From Struthio camelus (lineage: Eukaryota > Chordata > Aves > Struthioniformes > Struthionidae): a DNA stretch of 64,000 nt. The notes beneath the pieces were generated by a model. That model was not told where the DNA came from. It saw nothing but the letters and a program-made list of their open reading frames with translations, and made no database searches. How positions within the stretch are numbered: the stretch's first letter is position 1; the number at the start of each line of letters is the position of its first letter. This document shows positions 48,071 through 59,620 of the stretch, piece after piece. The stretch is from the NCBI RefSeq assembly GCF_040807025.1, contig NC_090956.1, positions 1,290,517-1,354,516 on the forward strand. The letters are read 5' to 3'. The translations under genes were made by a program, and so were the position numbers.

Positions 48071-48332
48071 GGAGGGGGCCCCCGAGATGCCGAGACCGGG
48101 CCGGGGGCTGCGGTGACGGGTCGGAGGAGCCCCGCGGAGCCGGGACCTGGCCGGGCTAGCGGAGCCCCCGCCGGCGGGGCAGCCCCGGCCGCAGCCCGGC
48201 TCGGCTGCGCACCCGGCCTGGCCCTGAGCCCCCTGGCTGGTATCGGGGTCGCGGGGGGCTCGCAGGGGCCCAGCCCTGCACCCGCACAGCCCGGGGCTGC
48301 GGCAGCACCATGCTGGGCACGTCCAGCGCACA

Positions 48333-49092
48333 CACACACACATGCACGCACATGCACACAGCCTGCATGCACACATGTGCACATGGACTGCATGCACACG
48401 CACACAGCCTGCACACGCACACGCAGCCTGCACACGCGCACACAGCCTGCACACACGCGCACACAGCCTGCACGTGCACACGTGCACACAGCCTGCACAC
48501 ACACACGCGCACACAGCCTGCACACACACACGTGCACACAGCCTGCACACACGTGCACACAGCCTGCACACACGCACGCGCACACAGCCTGCACACACAG
48601 CCTGCACACGCACACGTGCACACAGCCTGCACACACGCGCACACAGCCTGCGCACACGCGCACACAGCCTGCACACACACACGCGCACACAGCCTGCACA
48701 CACAGCCTGCGCACACGCGCACACAGCCTGCACACACACACGCGCACACAGCCTGCACACACACACGCGCACACAGCCTGCACACACAGCCTGCACACGC
48801 ACACGTGCACACAGCCTGCACACACGCGCACACAGCCTGCGCACACGCGCACACAGCCTGCACACACACACGCGCACACAGCCTGCACACACAGCCTGCG
48901 CACACGCGCACACAGCCTGCACACACACACGCGCACACAGCCTGCGCACACGCGCACACAGCCTGCACACACACACGCGCACACAGCCTGCACACACAGC
49001 CTGCGCACACGCGCACACAGCCTGCACACACGCGCACACAGCCTGCACCCACAGCCTGCGCACACCCTGCGTACGCACTGCCCGCACACACG
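48333..49092. repeat. CA/CG-rich minisatellite with CACACAGCCTG core
   Basis: About 750 bp in which the 11-mer cacacagcctg recurs every 16-27 bp, separated by alternating cacacacgcgca or cacacgtgca spacers of variable length. Some higher-order blocks of about 160-180 bp recur (for example around 48590 and 48780). It lies about 1 kb upstream of the CACNG3 start codon. Open in nearly all frames, which is artefactual. Confidence 0.92.
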
Positions 49093-49944
49093 GCTTGCCC
49101 GGAGGAGCGGTTTTATCGCCTGCGCCAGTGCGGTTACAGACCCAAAGCGAAGGAGCCTGCCGGTACCCAGAGGCTGGCTCTCGGAGCATCTGCCATGTCG
49201 TACGCCTTAATTATTTGACACTAGTTAAAACTCTCGCTCTGCCTCTCTGCTATCTCATCGCTCGCAAACATTTTTGCTGCCAGTTGGATGGGCTTATGAC
49301 TCATGCGACCTTTCAAATAAGCCCTATAGCATATCCACCTCTTAGACTAATAGCTTTTCAGGGGTTACGTGCAAGATAGGAAGGCAGATGATTTACCTGA
49401 TAGCGTGTACTTCCACACTGATCGTCTGTATGCACATACATGTAAATACTAGTTATTTATTCCCAAGATGCACAAAAAGAAAATTATTCAGGTTACCAAA
49501 ATCAGGCACTGCGCAGTCAAAAAGCGTGAAGATGAAGTAGCCTTCGCAACCTTAAATCACTTTCTTCATGCATATTCATCAGGCATCATTTTAATTGCAA
49601 CAAGGCGCTCGTTTCTCGCCCAGCGCCCTGCCGCACGCCGTGCCCAGGCCGGACCCACTGCGCAGCTGCTCAGCGCTCTCTTTTAGCCTCCCACTCGGTT
49701 AAGGGCCCGCGGCCTTGCTTACGGTCGCGGTTCAGACCCTGGCACGAGGCAGACGCGGGCTCGCTCCCGAGTGCAGCATCTTCTCGTGCTCGTCCAGCAT
49801 TTCCGCCCGGATTGCTGAAGTCCTGGGTGAGCTGAGGGGCGACCGACAGGTCCCCTCGTGCAGATGGGGCAGAGACACACTCTGATTGAGGTCAAAAGCG
49901 TTCGGTAATTTGGAGACCCTATCTGAGAGACACAGTTTTATTTT

Positions 49945-50048
49945 TTTTATATATATATATATGTGTGCATGTGTGTGTGTATATATGCACGCGCACACAC
50001 ACACACACACACAGAGATATATATATGTACACATATATACACACACCA
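49945..50048. repeat. Compound (TA)n-(TG)n-(CA)n-(TA)n microsatellite
   Basis: About 100 bp of alternating pyrimidine-purine: TA units, TG units, mixed GCACGCGC, CA units, then TA and CA units again. The TG and CA halves are complementary, so the block can fold back on itself. Confidence 0.92.
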
Positions 50049-50079
50049 CGCAGCTGGCTGGGGGCAAGATGCGGGGAAG

Positions 50080-51440
50080 GACGCAGGTGCCGGGGCGGCC
50101 GCCGATCCGGGACGCCGCACGCTCCCTTCCTGCCGTCGGCCCCCTCCCGCCGCCGGCAGCCTGGGCAGAGCCCGGCGGGGAGCTGCGCCCCCCCGGCCCC
50201 GGCGGAGGGTGCCAGGCCAGCTCGCCCCCCGGCAGGGGCTGCGCGCGCATCGCGGCTGGGGGGTTTTGCAGCCTGAAGTGTGTTATTTTAGCACGGAGCG
50301 TGTAGGTGTGCGCGCGGTGCACGTGCGCCGTTTCCTAGGCTTTCAACAAGGAAACGGATCAAAGCTGTCAACCAAGCTCAACCGGAATCACAGTCCGGGC
50401 TTGGGCTTGGGCTCGTGCCGGCCCGGGCGGCCCTGGCTCCGCTCGCCCTTGCTACCGCCGCTCTGGCCGCCCCCGCGCGCCGGGGCCGCCGGCCAGCACC
50501 CTTCCCAGCCGGGCGAAGGAGAAACAGCGGGCGCAGCCCCCGCTGCCCGGACGTCGCAGGCCGGGCGGGAGAAGCTGTCCTCGCAGGCCAAAACGTCCTA
50601 AGCCAAGATCTGCTAGGCTTTGCCCTTCCAAATCCGGCGATGAAGGCTCTGTCGCATTCAGCTCGGCGAGGCGGCGCGGGGTACGTCGTCCGAAGTAATC
50701 CCGGCGTCAGCAGGGAGCTGGAGCCCGCTTTGCTGCCGGCACTGGGAGAGGCTGCGAGAGCAGCAGGGCAGAGGTGGCCGGCGGCTGCCGGGCGCGAGGC
50801 TCCCGCGCCGCCGGCCCCGTTCCTGGAAAGAGGGCGACGAGTCCGTCCCCCCCCTAGGAGGGGACTGACGTGCGAACACGGGTCGAAACCGGCGCTCGCA
50901 GCGCACCCGCCGGCGGCGAGGCTCCTGGCCCGGCTGCTGCTCGGCGGAGGCCGAGGGAGCCCCTTCCCCAGCCCCTTCCCTTGCCGCGGAGCCGGGGCGC
51001 GCGGCGGCGGCGCGACGGTGCCGCAGCAGGAATAAAAGACCGCAGAGGGGCCGAAGAGCGCGTTCGTGCCCCCGGGAAGGGTTTGCTGCTGCCCCAGCGC
51101 ACCGCACTTCAATCGATTTGATTTAAGTTCTTGGAAGGAGAAGGGGAAAGCGAATAACGAGGTGAACGGGATGGTAGGGCAGGTGAAAGAGATGGAAGAT
51201 GGCCCCAGGGAGACGGTCGGGAAGGTCAGAGGCGGGGGCCGAGCTGCTTCTGGTCACTCGTGCAGCCGCTGGGGAGGCCGTGTTCGTCCGAGGGCCGGGG
51301 CGGCGCGGGAGGGGGCCGCCCCCCGCCCCGGGCGCCCCGTCCCCTCGCCGCCGGGCCGGCTTTGCCCCGGCACCTTGCAGGCGCTCGCATTTTGGCTGCC
51401 CCTGCTGCGCCGCGTCAGCCGCCGCCGCCGCCAGCGGGTT
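50080..51440. other. CpG-rich intergenic block
   Basis: GC- and CpG-dense sequence between CACNG3 and PRKCB, with only compositional open frames. It could be a distal CpG island. No exon recognised. Confidence 0.4.
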
Positions 51441-51469
51441 TTTCCAGCTACTCCAAACAGAGACGCTAA

Positions 51470-51600
51470 CTTCAGAATTAATTAACTTCACTATCAGAAG
51501 CTGAGTCATTTGTCACAATGGTTTTGTCATTAGCGCCCGTAATTAAGGGAAGCGTCACAAAACCAAACGTTTCCTTTGCAGGAGCCTGAATAACCGGCGA
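51470..51600. promoter_or_regulatory. AT-rich motif cluster between CpG blocks (enhancer candidate)
   Basis: About 130 bp of AT-rich sequence sharply bounded by CpG-rich DNA. It contains attaattaact, tgagtcat (AP-1-like), acaatgg (SOX-like) and cgtaattaag. The contrast with its flanks suggests constraint, but conservation has not been tested. Confidence 0.3.
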
Positions 51601-52290
51601 TCGGGAGCGGCCGCCGCGAGCAGCTGCACCGGCTTTCCCGCGCTCGCTCCGCCGCGGCCGGCTCCCTCGCTGAACCCGCCTTCGCCCCGGCACGGGTGCC
51701 CGCCGGCGTCGGCCCGGGCGCCCGCCGCCCTTCGTCCTCCGGCGGCCCGGGAGAGGCCCCGGCCCGGCGCCCGGCACGCTCCGCCGCCCCGTGAGCGCCT
51801 GGCTGCTCCCCTCGCCGGGCGAGGGCGGACGCGGGGCCGCCTCGCCCCCGGGCTGGAGGAAGGCCGCAGCAGCCACGGCAGCGCTCGCGGCACGTGCCGC
51901 CGGGGCGGGGGGCAGCGGCGAGCGGGGCCCCGGCTGCTCCGGCTCCGCGGGCCAAGGAGCTCGGCTGCGCCCCCCGGCAGCGGGGCTCCCGGCAGGAGGA
52001 ACGGCCCCAGACGGGCAGGATCTCCTCCGGGGGCGGCCGCGGCGCCGCGCAGGAGCTCGCGGTGAGCTACGCCGCGGGTCTGGCCTCCACGAGGACGGAG
52101 GTTTCCTTGGTGGAGAAAAGCAGCTCTGACGCCTCCCCCCCGTGCAGCTATCCGCGCAAGGGCCGTGTCCTGGCCGGTTCAAAGCGCCCTGAGCTGAGCA
52201 GCTCTCGGCACGGCAGGAGTTTCACCCCGACCGGGAGCGAGCCTCCGATCGCCCTAATGGTCCTGCTCTTTCCTCCACCAGCATCACTCA
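51600..52290. other. CpG-rich intergenic block
   Basis: Continuation of the CpG-dense intergenic DNA. No coding exon recognised in either strand. Confidence 0.4.
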
Positions 52291-52301
52291 AGAGCCCGTG
52301 C

Positions 52302-52330
52302 AAATAAATAAATAAATAAATAAAAATAAA
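52302..52330. repeat. (AAAT)n microsatellite
   Basis: About six AAAT/AATA units followed by aaaataaaa. Confidence 0.9.
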
Positions 52331-52877
52331 AGCAGCAAATTAAGTTCAGCACCAGGAGACCTGCGTGTTCCTCCAAGCCTCTGCCGGGAGGCAGCCGGCG
52401 GGGCCCGCGCAGGGGAGGGGGCCGCTGCCCCGGGGCTCTGCGAGCCGTGCGCCACCCCGGGGACCCAGCCTGTCCCCAGCCCGGAGCTGGCTGGACGCGG
52501 TGCAGATCCCGTGCACGGCCTCGCTCCCACCTACTCCACCGTGGGGCTGGAGGGAAGCTCTGGAGCCGGGAGCCCTCCCGCAGCCGTGGCTGGGGGGGGC
52601 CTTGCCGGTCCCCAGGGCCGCCCGGAGACCAGCAGCCCTCGGGATGGGAGAGAAACCGCCGGCTCGCCTCCTCCCCTCTGTGGCTTTGCCGGGATTTCTG
52701 CCGGCTGAGCTGCTTCCAGTGCAATTCTCCGCACGCAGCCAGCAGGCTAAATGCCTGCGCAGGGTCCTCCACAGCACGCAACCTCCCATGCGCCAGCCAG
52801 CTTACCTCCGTGGTCCCAGCGAGCTGCGCGATGCCTAGGAACAAATGGTCGTGGAGTGGTTGAAAGAGCAGCTGCAA

Positions 52878-52935
52878 TAGTGTTAATTAACTCATCTTAA
52901 TGAGCAATTAATTGAAGATCTAAAACAACCAATAC
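52878..52935. promoter_or_regulatory. Palindromic TTAATTAA/CAATTAATTG cluster
   Basis: Contains the perfect palindromes gttaattaac and caattaattg within 40 bp, of the kind bound by homeodomain dimers. It sits between the GC-rich intergenic block and the probable end of PRKCB. Function inferred only from motif form. Confidence 0.3.
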
Positions 52936-53273
52936 CTCCCCCCTCCCTGGTCTATACAGACCCTTAAGAGCAGCCGTGGCTGTGGCTGCCGGTTTCCCGT
53001 TCTGGACCTGCCTTCCAGCCCAGGCTCCGCTTGTCAATGTACCCCAGCTGTATGGATAGTGCATCTTTTCTGCAGAAAAGCTGCGACATTTCAGCATCTG
53101 CTGCTGTAATAGGACTCAGCAGGGTCCCCTCAGGGTGGCCGGGCAGGAGCCCGCAGCCAGAAACAGCTGCCAATTACCGGGGATGCCGTGGCACGTCCAC
53201 GGGCTCTCCCCGCTCACGCCAGTCGCGCCGGCAAAGGAAGTCAAGCTCACAGGGTTTCTTTAAAATTATATAT

Positions 53274-53279
53274 TTTATT
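53274..53279 (-). terminator. PRKCB poly(A) signal AATAAA (candidate)
   Basis: First canonical minus-strand AATAAA downstream of the beta-I stop, in a strongly AT-rich stretch. Confidence 0.35.
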
Positions 53280-56077
53280 TTCTCGTACATGCAGCAAATA
53301 GAATAAAGAGTATATGCCCATCTAAAAGGAGGTCTTTATGAGAATCCTTTGACAAACACACAGCAGGTAGTCTAGGATGTAGAAAAGTCATCAAATACTT
53401 GCAGGTGAAATCAAATTCACAAACACAAACTGATCAACAATAAACAGTTTCATTTTTTTTTTAACTTGGTTTTTAATTGCCAGTTTGAACGTGATCAGAA
53501 ATAAACAGCTTGGATGACACTTCCATGCATGGAGCAAGATGCTTGTTGCGCCCTTGGCTCTTGCAGGCTCAGTGACACACCTGCTGCTGCAAAGCAGAGA
53601 AGCCGCAGCACTTGTCTGAGTTGGTCCACGCTCCAGATGTGAGCCCAGCCTCTGAACAGCTATAGCCTTGCCCGCTGCGCTAAAGATCGCCCTAGTTCTC
53701 CATTCGCATCCCAGTTCCTGGGACCAACGATCATCAGAGCATATCTGCTGCCCTCTCTGCTCTTCCCATCTTTGAGGCCACCCGTATGGGCTCGCCACCA
53801 TGCAAACTGGCGTTCAGTTATTGGAGAGCTTAAATGGATAAGTGACTACTGCGACGGCTCTCCTGGCAAGAGAAGGAAGCTGCTCAGGTGTCCAGCCGGG
53901 GGAAGACGACAGCAGCGGCAGCAGGTCGCCCTTGCCACGTGCGGAGGGCGTCCCACCCCACCGGGGGCGCGTCCGCGTGGCGCGGGGGGAGCACCCCGCT
54001 CGGGCCACGCTGCCCCCCCGGCCCAGGCTCCAACCACGTAACGCCCGCGGTGGCACTGGTCGTAGCCCAACCAGCGAGCGCACCGCAGCAGCGCCCCAGC
54101 CCATCAGGCTTTCCAAAAAACCCCCCTACCCGCGCCTGTCTGCGGTCCCAGCAGCACGCCTGGGGGACGGCGAGACCCGCGAGCCGGCCCTAGCCCAGCT
54201 CCTGGCCTGAGGCACGTCCCTTCTCCCGGCCCTTCGGTCCCCGTTGGCCCCGCGGCCGCGCTGCAGCGCCCGCCGGGCTGCGCCGCAAAGCCAAACTTCC
54301 CCCCTCCACCCTCTCGGAGCCGTTCTTTCTCGAGACCAAAGCCAACCTCTCTGCAACGGGCGCTTTTCTGAGCACAAACTATTGTGCAGCAGGCCAAGAG
54401 GGAGGGAGTGGGCTGCACCGGCCGGGCTGGGGAGGGGAAGGCTGCACCGCCGCTGCGCCCGCGCCGTCGGCCCCCGCGCCGCGTCCGAGCGCCTCCCCGG
54501 ACCCGTCCGCAGCAACACGCAGCACCCGGGCAAACAGCCGCTCTCCTCCTCCCTTTTCTTCGGCAAAATTTCCGAGGGCCGCCGGGGTGCCCCCGCGAGC
54601 CCCGGGGCGACCTCTCCTCCCTGCGCGGCCGCGGGCTGAGCCGGCTCCTCTGCCTGCCGAGCACCCGGGCGCTGTCGCCTCGTCCTGACCTGCCCCGCTG
54701 CTCGCGCGAAGGTTTCCTTTCACCGGGCTTCATCCAGCACCAGACAGCCAGGCTCTGGCCGTCTTCCGAAAGCACTGCTTCTCCCACCTCATAGGAAAGT
54801 TTACATCATCCAATTAGGGTAAAGAGAGCGCCAACCATTGCCACCTTGTCCCTCCCGGGAAGAGTTCGTACCCGGCTCAGCGGCCGGGCATGTTCCATTT
54901 TATGTCCCTCCACGGGGGAAATAGGTTATCTGGAAGTAAACCTTGAAACAGGTGTTTTGCAAGCAGCCGTAGGGGCACCGTCAGAAACGCAGCAGCTCGA
55001 GGCAGGGGCCTGCACGAGGCAATGGCCCCTAAACCTACCCGGGCTTGCGATCTAGCCTTTGCTAAGCTCTCCCAGGAGCATGGATCTTAATCCTGCAGCT
55101 ATCAAAGATGTGCATACATGTCACTCATGTCATGTTGACACCCGCTCTCACGGGCAAAGTTAAACAGACCTCTGTTTGCAGGACGGGCGTCCCAGGAGCT
55201 TCCTACGAGAGATGCTGCCTGGGTTGCTCAGCGTTTGAGCAAATCCCACTTCATGCACAAGTGTCACTCCAAGATATACACAGAAGTCCCAAACACAACA
55301 AGACACAACTCCCTCTGCGGCAGTCCCCGTGTAGTACATCACAGCCGCGGCTCCATGGTGCCCTTCTCGACAGAAGATACGTTACAATACTCCAGTATTA
55401 GACAGACCGTGGGAGCGTACTCAGATCTGAAGATACGGAAATTAAAAACATTCACCATTTAAGTAATACTAATTCTGCAGCAACAGATTTGAAAGTTACA
55501 GTCACATACATGCTCTGAACATCAACTGTGGTCTGCAGAAGATGGTGAGACGTCTCCTGAAACGTATGCGGGAGTTACAAGCACTCTTATCCAAAATTAA
55601 GTCAAACTCAAGTTTCCTCTGGTCTTAGTCTGATGTGAAGTTTCCCGCAACCCCCCCTTATCAATCTGGCACAATTTGCAGTTTTTCTGTGTTTTGTTTT
55701 GTCTCCTCGAGCCCAGGCGAGTACCTGAGACCGCGGACACAGCCCACGCGCTCCAACACGCACCAGGCGCTGCCTGCCTTGGAGGCAAGGACGGGCCAAG
55801 AGCGCCCGGGCTGCCCGCACCTCTGGGTGGCACGAACCCAGCGGGTGTCACGTTAGCTGCTGGCTTCTAGCAGCCTTTTGTCCTTAATGAATCATTAAAA
55901 GAAAAAAAAAAGAATTTCAAAAGGTAGAGTTCGATGTTTATAAAAGTTCTACAAACCAGGATTTCGTCTATAGGATTCGGTATGATTCATAAAATTCCAC
56001 CCCCATTTTTCCCTATACTCATGAAGCAATGTGTATTTACATTACAATTGGTACTGTTTCAAAAAATATATGCATGC

Positions 56078-56102
56078 TTTTTTTTTTTTTTTTTTTTTTT
56101 TT
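56078..56102. repeat. Homopolymer (T)25
   Basis: Run of 25 T on the plus strand (A run in the PRKCB sense), inside the 3' UTR candidate. Confidence 0.85.
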
Positions 56103-57362
56103 GCAAACCAACCAAACTCACGCGGAGCGAGAGAGCAATAGCAGCCGCGGCTGCACAGAGGCCGGCGCTCGGCTGCAGCCAACAGGAAGGGTGCACCCGC
56201 GCGCACCGCTCAGCAGCCCCGGCGCCCGCCCGCCCTCTCGCCTTCGCTCGGCCGTTACCGCCCGGCTGCTACACGCGCAGCCAAACCGCTCGCTAAAAAC
56301 ATCAGCTGGAATATTCCTGATTCTGCACTTCTGAAACGATGCAGAAGGTCCTGGATTATGGAGTAATATCCCCAGGAATTTGGACTAAAATCAGGTAAAT
56401 CAAGATGTCTGTAAAATTCATGATTTTGAGCCTTCAAGATAATAGCAGAGGGTGTAAAGTATAAAAGTTTCCTTTAGAAATAGCCCTCAGTACAGCCCTT
56501 TTGTAGCGGGCATATTTTCGGTTGCTAAACTGTAAACCGAGACTATAAAGGTGTTTTGTTTTGGTAGAACATTAATATCCTTTACAGAGCTGTTAAATTT
56601 TGACAGTGTCTGTGAAAAACAGGAGAAAGATTTATGAGCGTGCTGACATAGTATATCAAAACTGCAAACTGTTCCAGATGTTAAAAAAAAAAATTCCCAC
56701 CTTTCACTTAGAAAAAGATTTGCTCTGATTTACAAGAACTGGAAATGAAAGTCATTTTGTAGTCTTAATGCCTGAGTAATAGGAGAAAATGTACTGAAAT
56801 GCACACGTTTACAGTAGGCTAAAGAGGAAGACAGCTTCAGTGAGCCAATCTGACTGTATATACAATGCATTTAAAAATATGTCTATAAGCAGACTTTTCC
56901 ACACTGATCAAACGTATCCATGTCTTGAACAAAAGGCTCTTCTAAGACAAGTTCACAGTCATTGCAAGCTTCAGCACAACTGCTTAAAATATCAACCATG
57001 CTTAGCATTCAAGGGAAACAACTTGTGAATAACTAAGTTCACTGGAATCTCAGCATCTGATTTCAAAAATTACAAAGACTGTAGCAATTTGGTGTATTTC
57101 TGTTTAAAAATTCTATTAGTCACCACCAGCGAGAGCTCCTAGAAGTACCACTGACTGCTAACCCAAGCCCCCGACATCCCCAGCTAGAGAGACCAAGCTA
57201 GCAAGTGACACATACATATGGAGGCCTCCTAAAACAAGCGGTCGCCACGGTTTCGATGAGGATATGTATGTATGCACTGCTAATCCCGGAAGACGAGTGT
57301 TGGTATTTACAGGGCGATCGGACGTTGCTGACTGCAGGCGGCGGGCAGCGCCCGCCCCGGCT

Positions 57363-57515
57363 CTAGACATTAATGACAAATTCGGGGTTAGTATAGGAGA
57401 ATCCAGCAAACTCGTTCTGGTCCAGGTTCATGATGAAGAGTTTGTCGGTGGGCGTGAGCTCCACGGGCTGCCGGGTGAACTCTTTGTCGAAGTTGGAAGT
57501 GTCTCGTTTGTCCTT
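57363..57515 (-). CDS. PRKCB: PRKCB alternative last exon, beta-I tail (partial gene)
   Basis: 153 nt encoding the 50 beta-I-specific residues and TAG. It begins AAG GAC AAA after acceptor TTTAACAG. The tail contains [17 protein letters not shown] with the turn-motif threonine (T642 in mammalian beta-I numbering), KLFIMN, the known beta-I-specific V5 hexapeptide, and the hydrophobic motif FAGFSY with its phosphorylatable serine (S661), ending EFVINV. This V5 domain closes the AGC-kinase core and directs isoform-specific RACK binding. The first residue is Lys where mammals have Arg. The exon is in phase 0, matching the beta-II exon, so either can follow the shared upstream exon, which lies beyond position 64000. 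Confidence 0.96.
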   Translation of the reverse strand, partial: KDKRDTSNFDKEFTRQPVELTPTDKLFIMNLDQNEFAGFSYTNPEFVINV

Positions 57516-58199
57516 CTGTTAAACGGAAAGCACAGAGTTAAACGCAGCAAACGGGGAGCGCGCACGAGCGGGCCCGGGCGCCGCGCTCTCCCCAGGCGCC
57601 GCGCGCGTCCTCTCTGCCTTCGCCTCTAACCGCACCGGCTGCGCTCCAGCCAAACGCTCCCCTGCGGCCCTGTACGGCAAGAGCAACCCAGCACCACGTG
57701 CGAGAACAGGGGGACGTTTGTCTGACTCCCCTTAAACACACAGCCACAGAAGTGAAGGGACGTGACGAGAGTACGGGACGCCACGGAGGGACGCGGCGCG
57801 CCCGGCCGCTGCGAGAGAGCAACGAGGGGACAGCTCCCGCCATGCACGACCAGCGCTGCGCACACAGATTTGCGATACACACTAAGAAAAGAGCCTGGAG
57901 GAAGCAACATGCCTCAAAACGGAAGTAAACATTCAGTACAATTTCAAAATTTGCACAAAATAATCATCTGTAAAAGCTCCTTTTGCTTTGCCTGATTATT
58001 TTTCAACTACGCTATGATATGGTATTGCTCGACACAGTGTTTTATCGATTTGACGTGAGATGAGGATGTGATTTGCTCCAGGGTTGCATATATAAAACAT
58101 ACAACGCTTCAAAACCCCAAACTCGAGTGAAGAGCCCACGTATGCAACCTTTTATAAGCTTGATTTCATAAAAAGACCAACTTAGCAGCTACATCCAAG

Positions 58200-59620
58200 G
58201 CTGACAACCTGCCGCTCTTGGCGCTGCCGACCCCGCCAGTGAGAAAAGCCAGGCGGCTCCTGTACCGCGGGCTGCCGCAGCCCTCCTCTGCCCGTGGCTG
58301 CAGGGCTTTGCAGCGCCGGGGCTGCACCGGGGCGCCTGCAGGCACCGCACCAGCACCCAGCACCCAGCACCCGTCATCAGCCAAGAAAGCCCGGGGAGGG
58401 AAGACCTGCGCCTGCGGAGCGGCAAGGCTGCCCGCGAGCAGCAGGGCAGCCCGACGGCGGGGGACCGGCAGCGTGTTATGTGATGCTTGAAGCAAGACGG
58501 ACTGCCAGCACCCAGTCTTCAGCGCGGCTGCTCCTCAGCGCGGCGCGTCCTACCGCGGCTGCCGCATCCCAGCGCTACGCCGTCCCCGCGCCGCGGCGCT
58601 TCTGCCCGCGGCACCGCGGCAGGACGCCCGGGCGTCCCCGGCCGGCAGCACCATGTCACGACGGCGCCTCCGCCACCGTCCTCCGGGAGACGCCGCTCTC
58701 CGCAGGAAGGGTCCCGGCGAGACGGGAAAGAGCCGAGGGCGGCGCAGAGGAGACGAGGTGGGGAGGAGGGCGACGATGGAGCCCGAAGAGCAGAGAGGGA
58801 GCTGGAGAAAGGAGCCAGGACGCGGCCGTGCCGTGGAGCGAGGTCCCGTCCCGTCCCGTCCCGGTGGCACCTCCGGGCTCGGCCCGCTGCGCCTCCGCCG
58901 CGGGACGAGCGGAGCAGTCGGGGCACCGGCGTGAGATGGACTTCGGCGAAAGACAGCGTCGGTCCAAGCGCGAGGGAGAGCGCAGGAGGCGGCGCGTGCA
59001 CCGGCCCCGGGCCCCCTCCTGCCCCCGGAGGGAAGCCGAACTGCTCCCCGGTCCCAGGCGGCCACGTCAACCCGCACCAGGGTCCAGGGCCGGAGCGGGG
59101 GGGATGCCGCCGCCGCCGCCGCGCCGGGCCCGTCCGCCGCTCCCGCCTCTCCTGCGACGCCGTTTAGCTGAAGCGGCCAAGGGCCGGCTGCTCGCTGGAG
59201 AGCGGCCGGCTCACGGCCGGCACGCCGCTCGCCGCCTCCCAGAGGTGGTCGCGACCGCAGCTTCCAGCGCGTCCCGCCAACGTCTCCGCGCAAGACGTCC
59301 AAATCCTTCTCCAAATCCTTCTTCCTGCAAGCGAGGACAGAGATGCCGGATCCCTTTCCCCGGCCGGGAGGGCGAGCGGGGCGGCGGCGAGGACACGCGA
59401 CCTCAGCCGCGGCTTCCTGCTGGGAAGACGCCTCCGGCGCCTTGCGCGCTGCTTTGGGGACAGTCGGGGGGACGGAGGGTCCGGCGGGCCGCTGTGCCGG
59501 GACGCGGTTGGAGGCGACGTCCGCAGCAGCGTCCAGCCCTCGGCGCGCTGCAGCCCCGGCCCTCGGCGCTCCTGGCGTCTCGCAGCCCGCAGAAATGCAT
59601 CGTCCACAAATAAACGCGGG
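58200..59620. other. CpG-rich block between the alternative PRKCB exons
   Basis: About 1.4 kb of CpG-dense sequence, bounded on both sides by AT-rich DNA. No known exon or repeat seen. The long plus-strand frame (58294-59613) is rich in Arg, Ala, Pro and Gly and has overlapping open frames on both strands, so it is not supported as a gene. Confidence 0.5.

Larger units (their letters stand above)
46260..48300 (-). promoter_or_regulatory. CACNG3: CpG-island promoter of CACNG3
   Basis: CpG-dense sequence enclosing exon 1 and extending about 1 kb upstream of the start codon. No TATA box is evident, as is typical of CpG-island promoters of neuronal genes. The transcription start cannot be placed from sequence. 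The likely 5' UTR contains GCC triplet runs (47434-47487, complement CGG), and the sequence further upstream is G-rich on the plus strand. Confidence 0.65.
53274..57362 (-). other. PRKCB: PRKCB beta-I 3' UTR candidate
   Basis: From the beta-I stop codon to the first canonical minus-strand AATAAA (53279-53274), about 4.1 kb. Much of it (54.8-57.3 kb) is AT-rich non-coding sequence with a 25-base T run. The part at about 53.9-54.7 kb is CpG-rich, which is unusual for a 3' UTR, so the true end may be earlier through a non-canonical signal. No other gene recognised here. Confidence 0.35.

Noticed and set aside
47141-49210. A 689-codon plus frame and 311-596-codon minus frames rich in Cys-Ala-Val or His-Thr.
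   Set aside because: They translate the CACACAGCCTG minisatellite and CpG island, open in nearly all six frames, and antisense to CACNG3 exon 1.
53391-53801. 136-codon minus frame near the end of the PRKCB 3' UTR candidate.
   Set aside because: No family resemblance and low complexity near its end; probably untranslated sequence.
58294-59613. 439-codon plus-strand open frame in the PRKCB intron.
   Set aside because: Arg/Ala/Pro/Gly-rich composition, several overlapping long frames on both strands, no domain or family resemblance. It is a CpG-island artefact.
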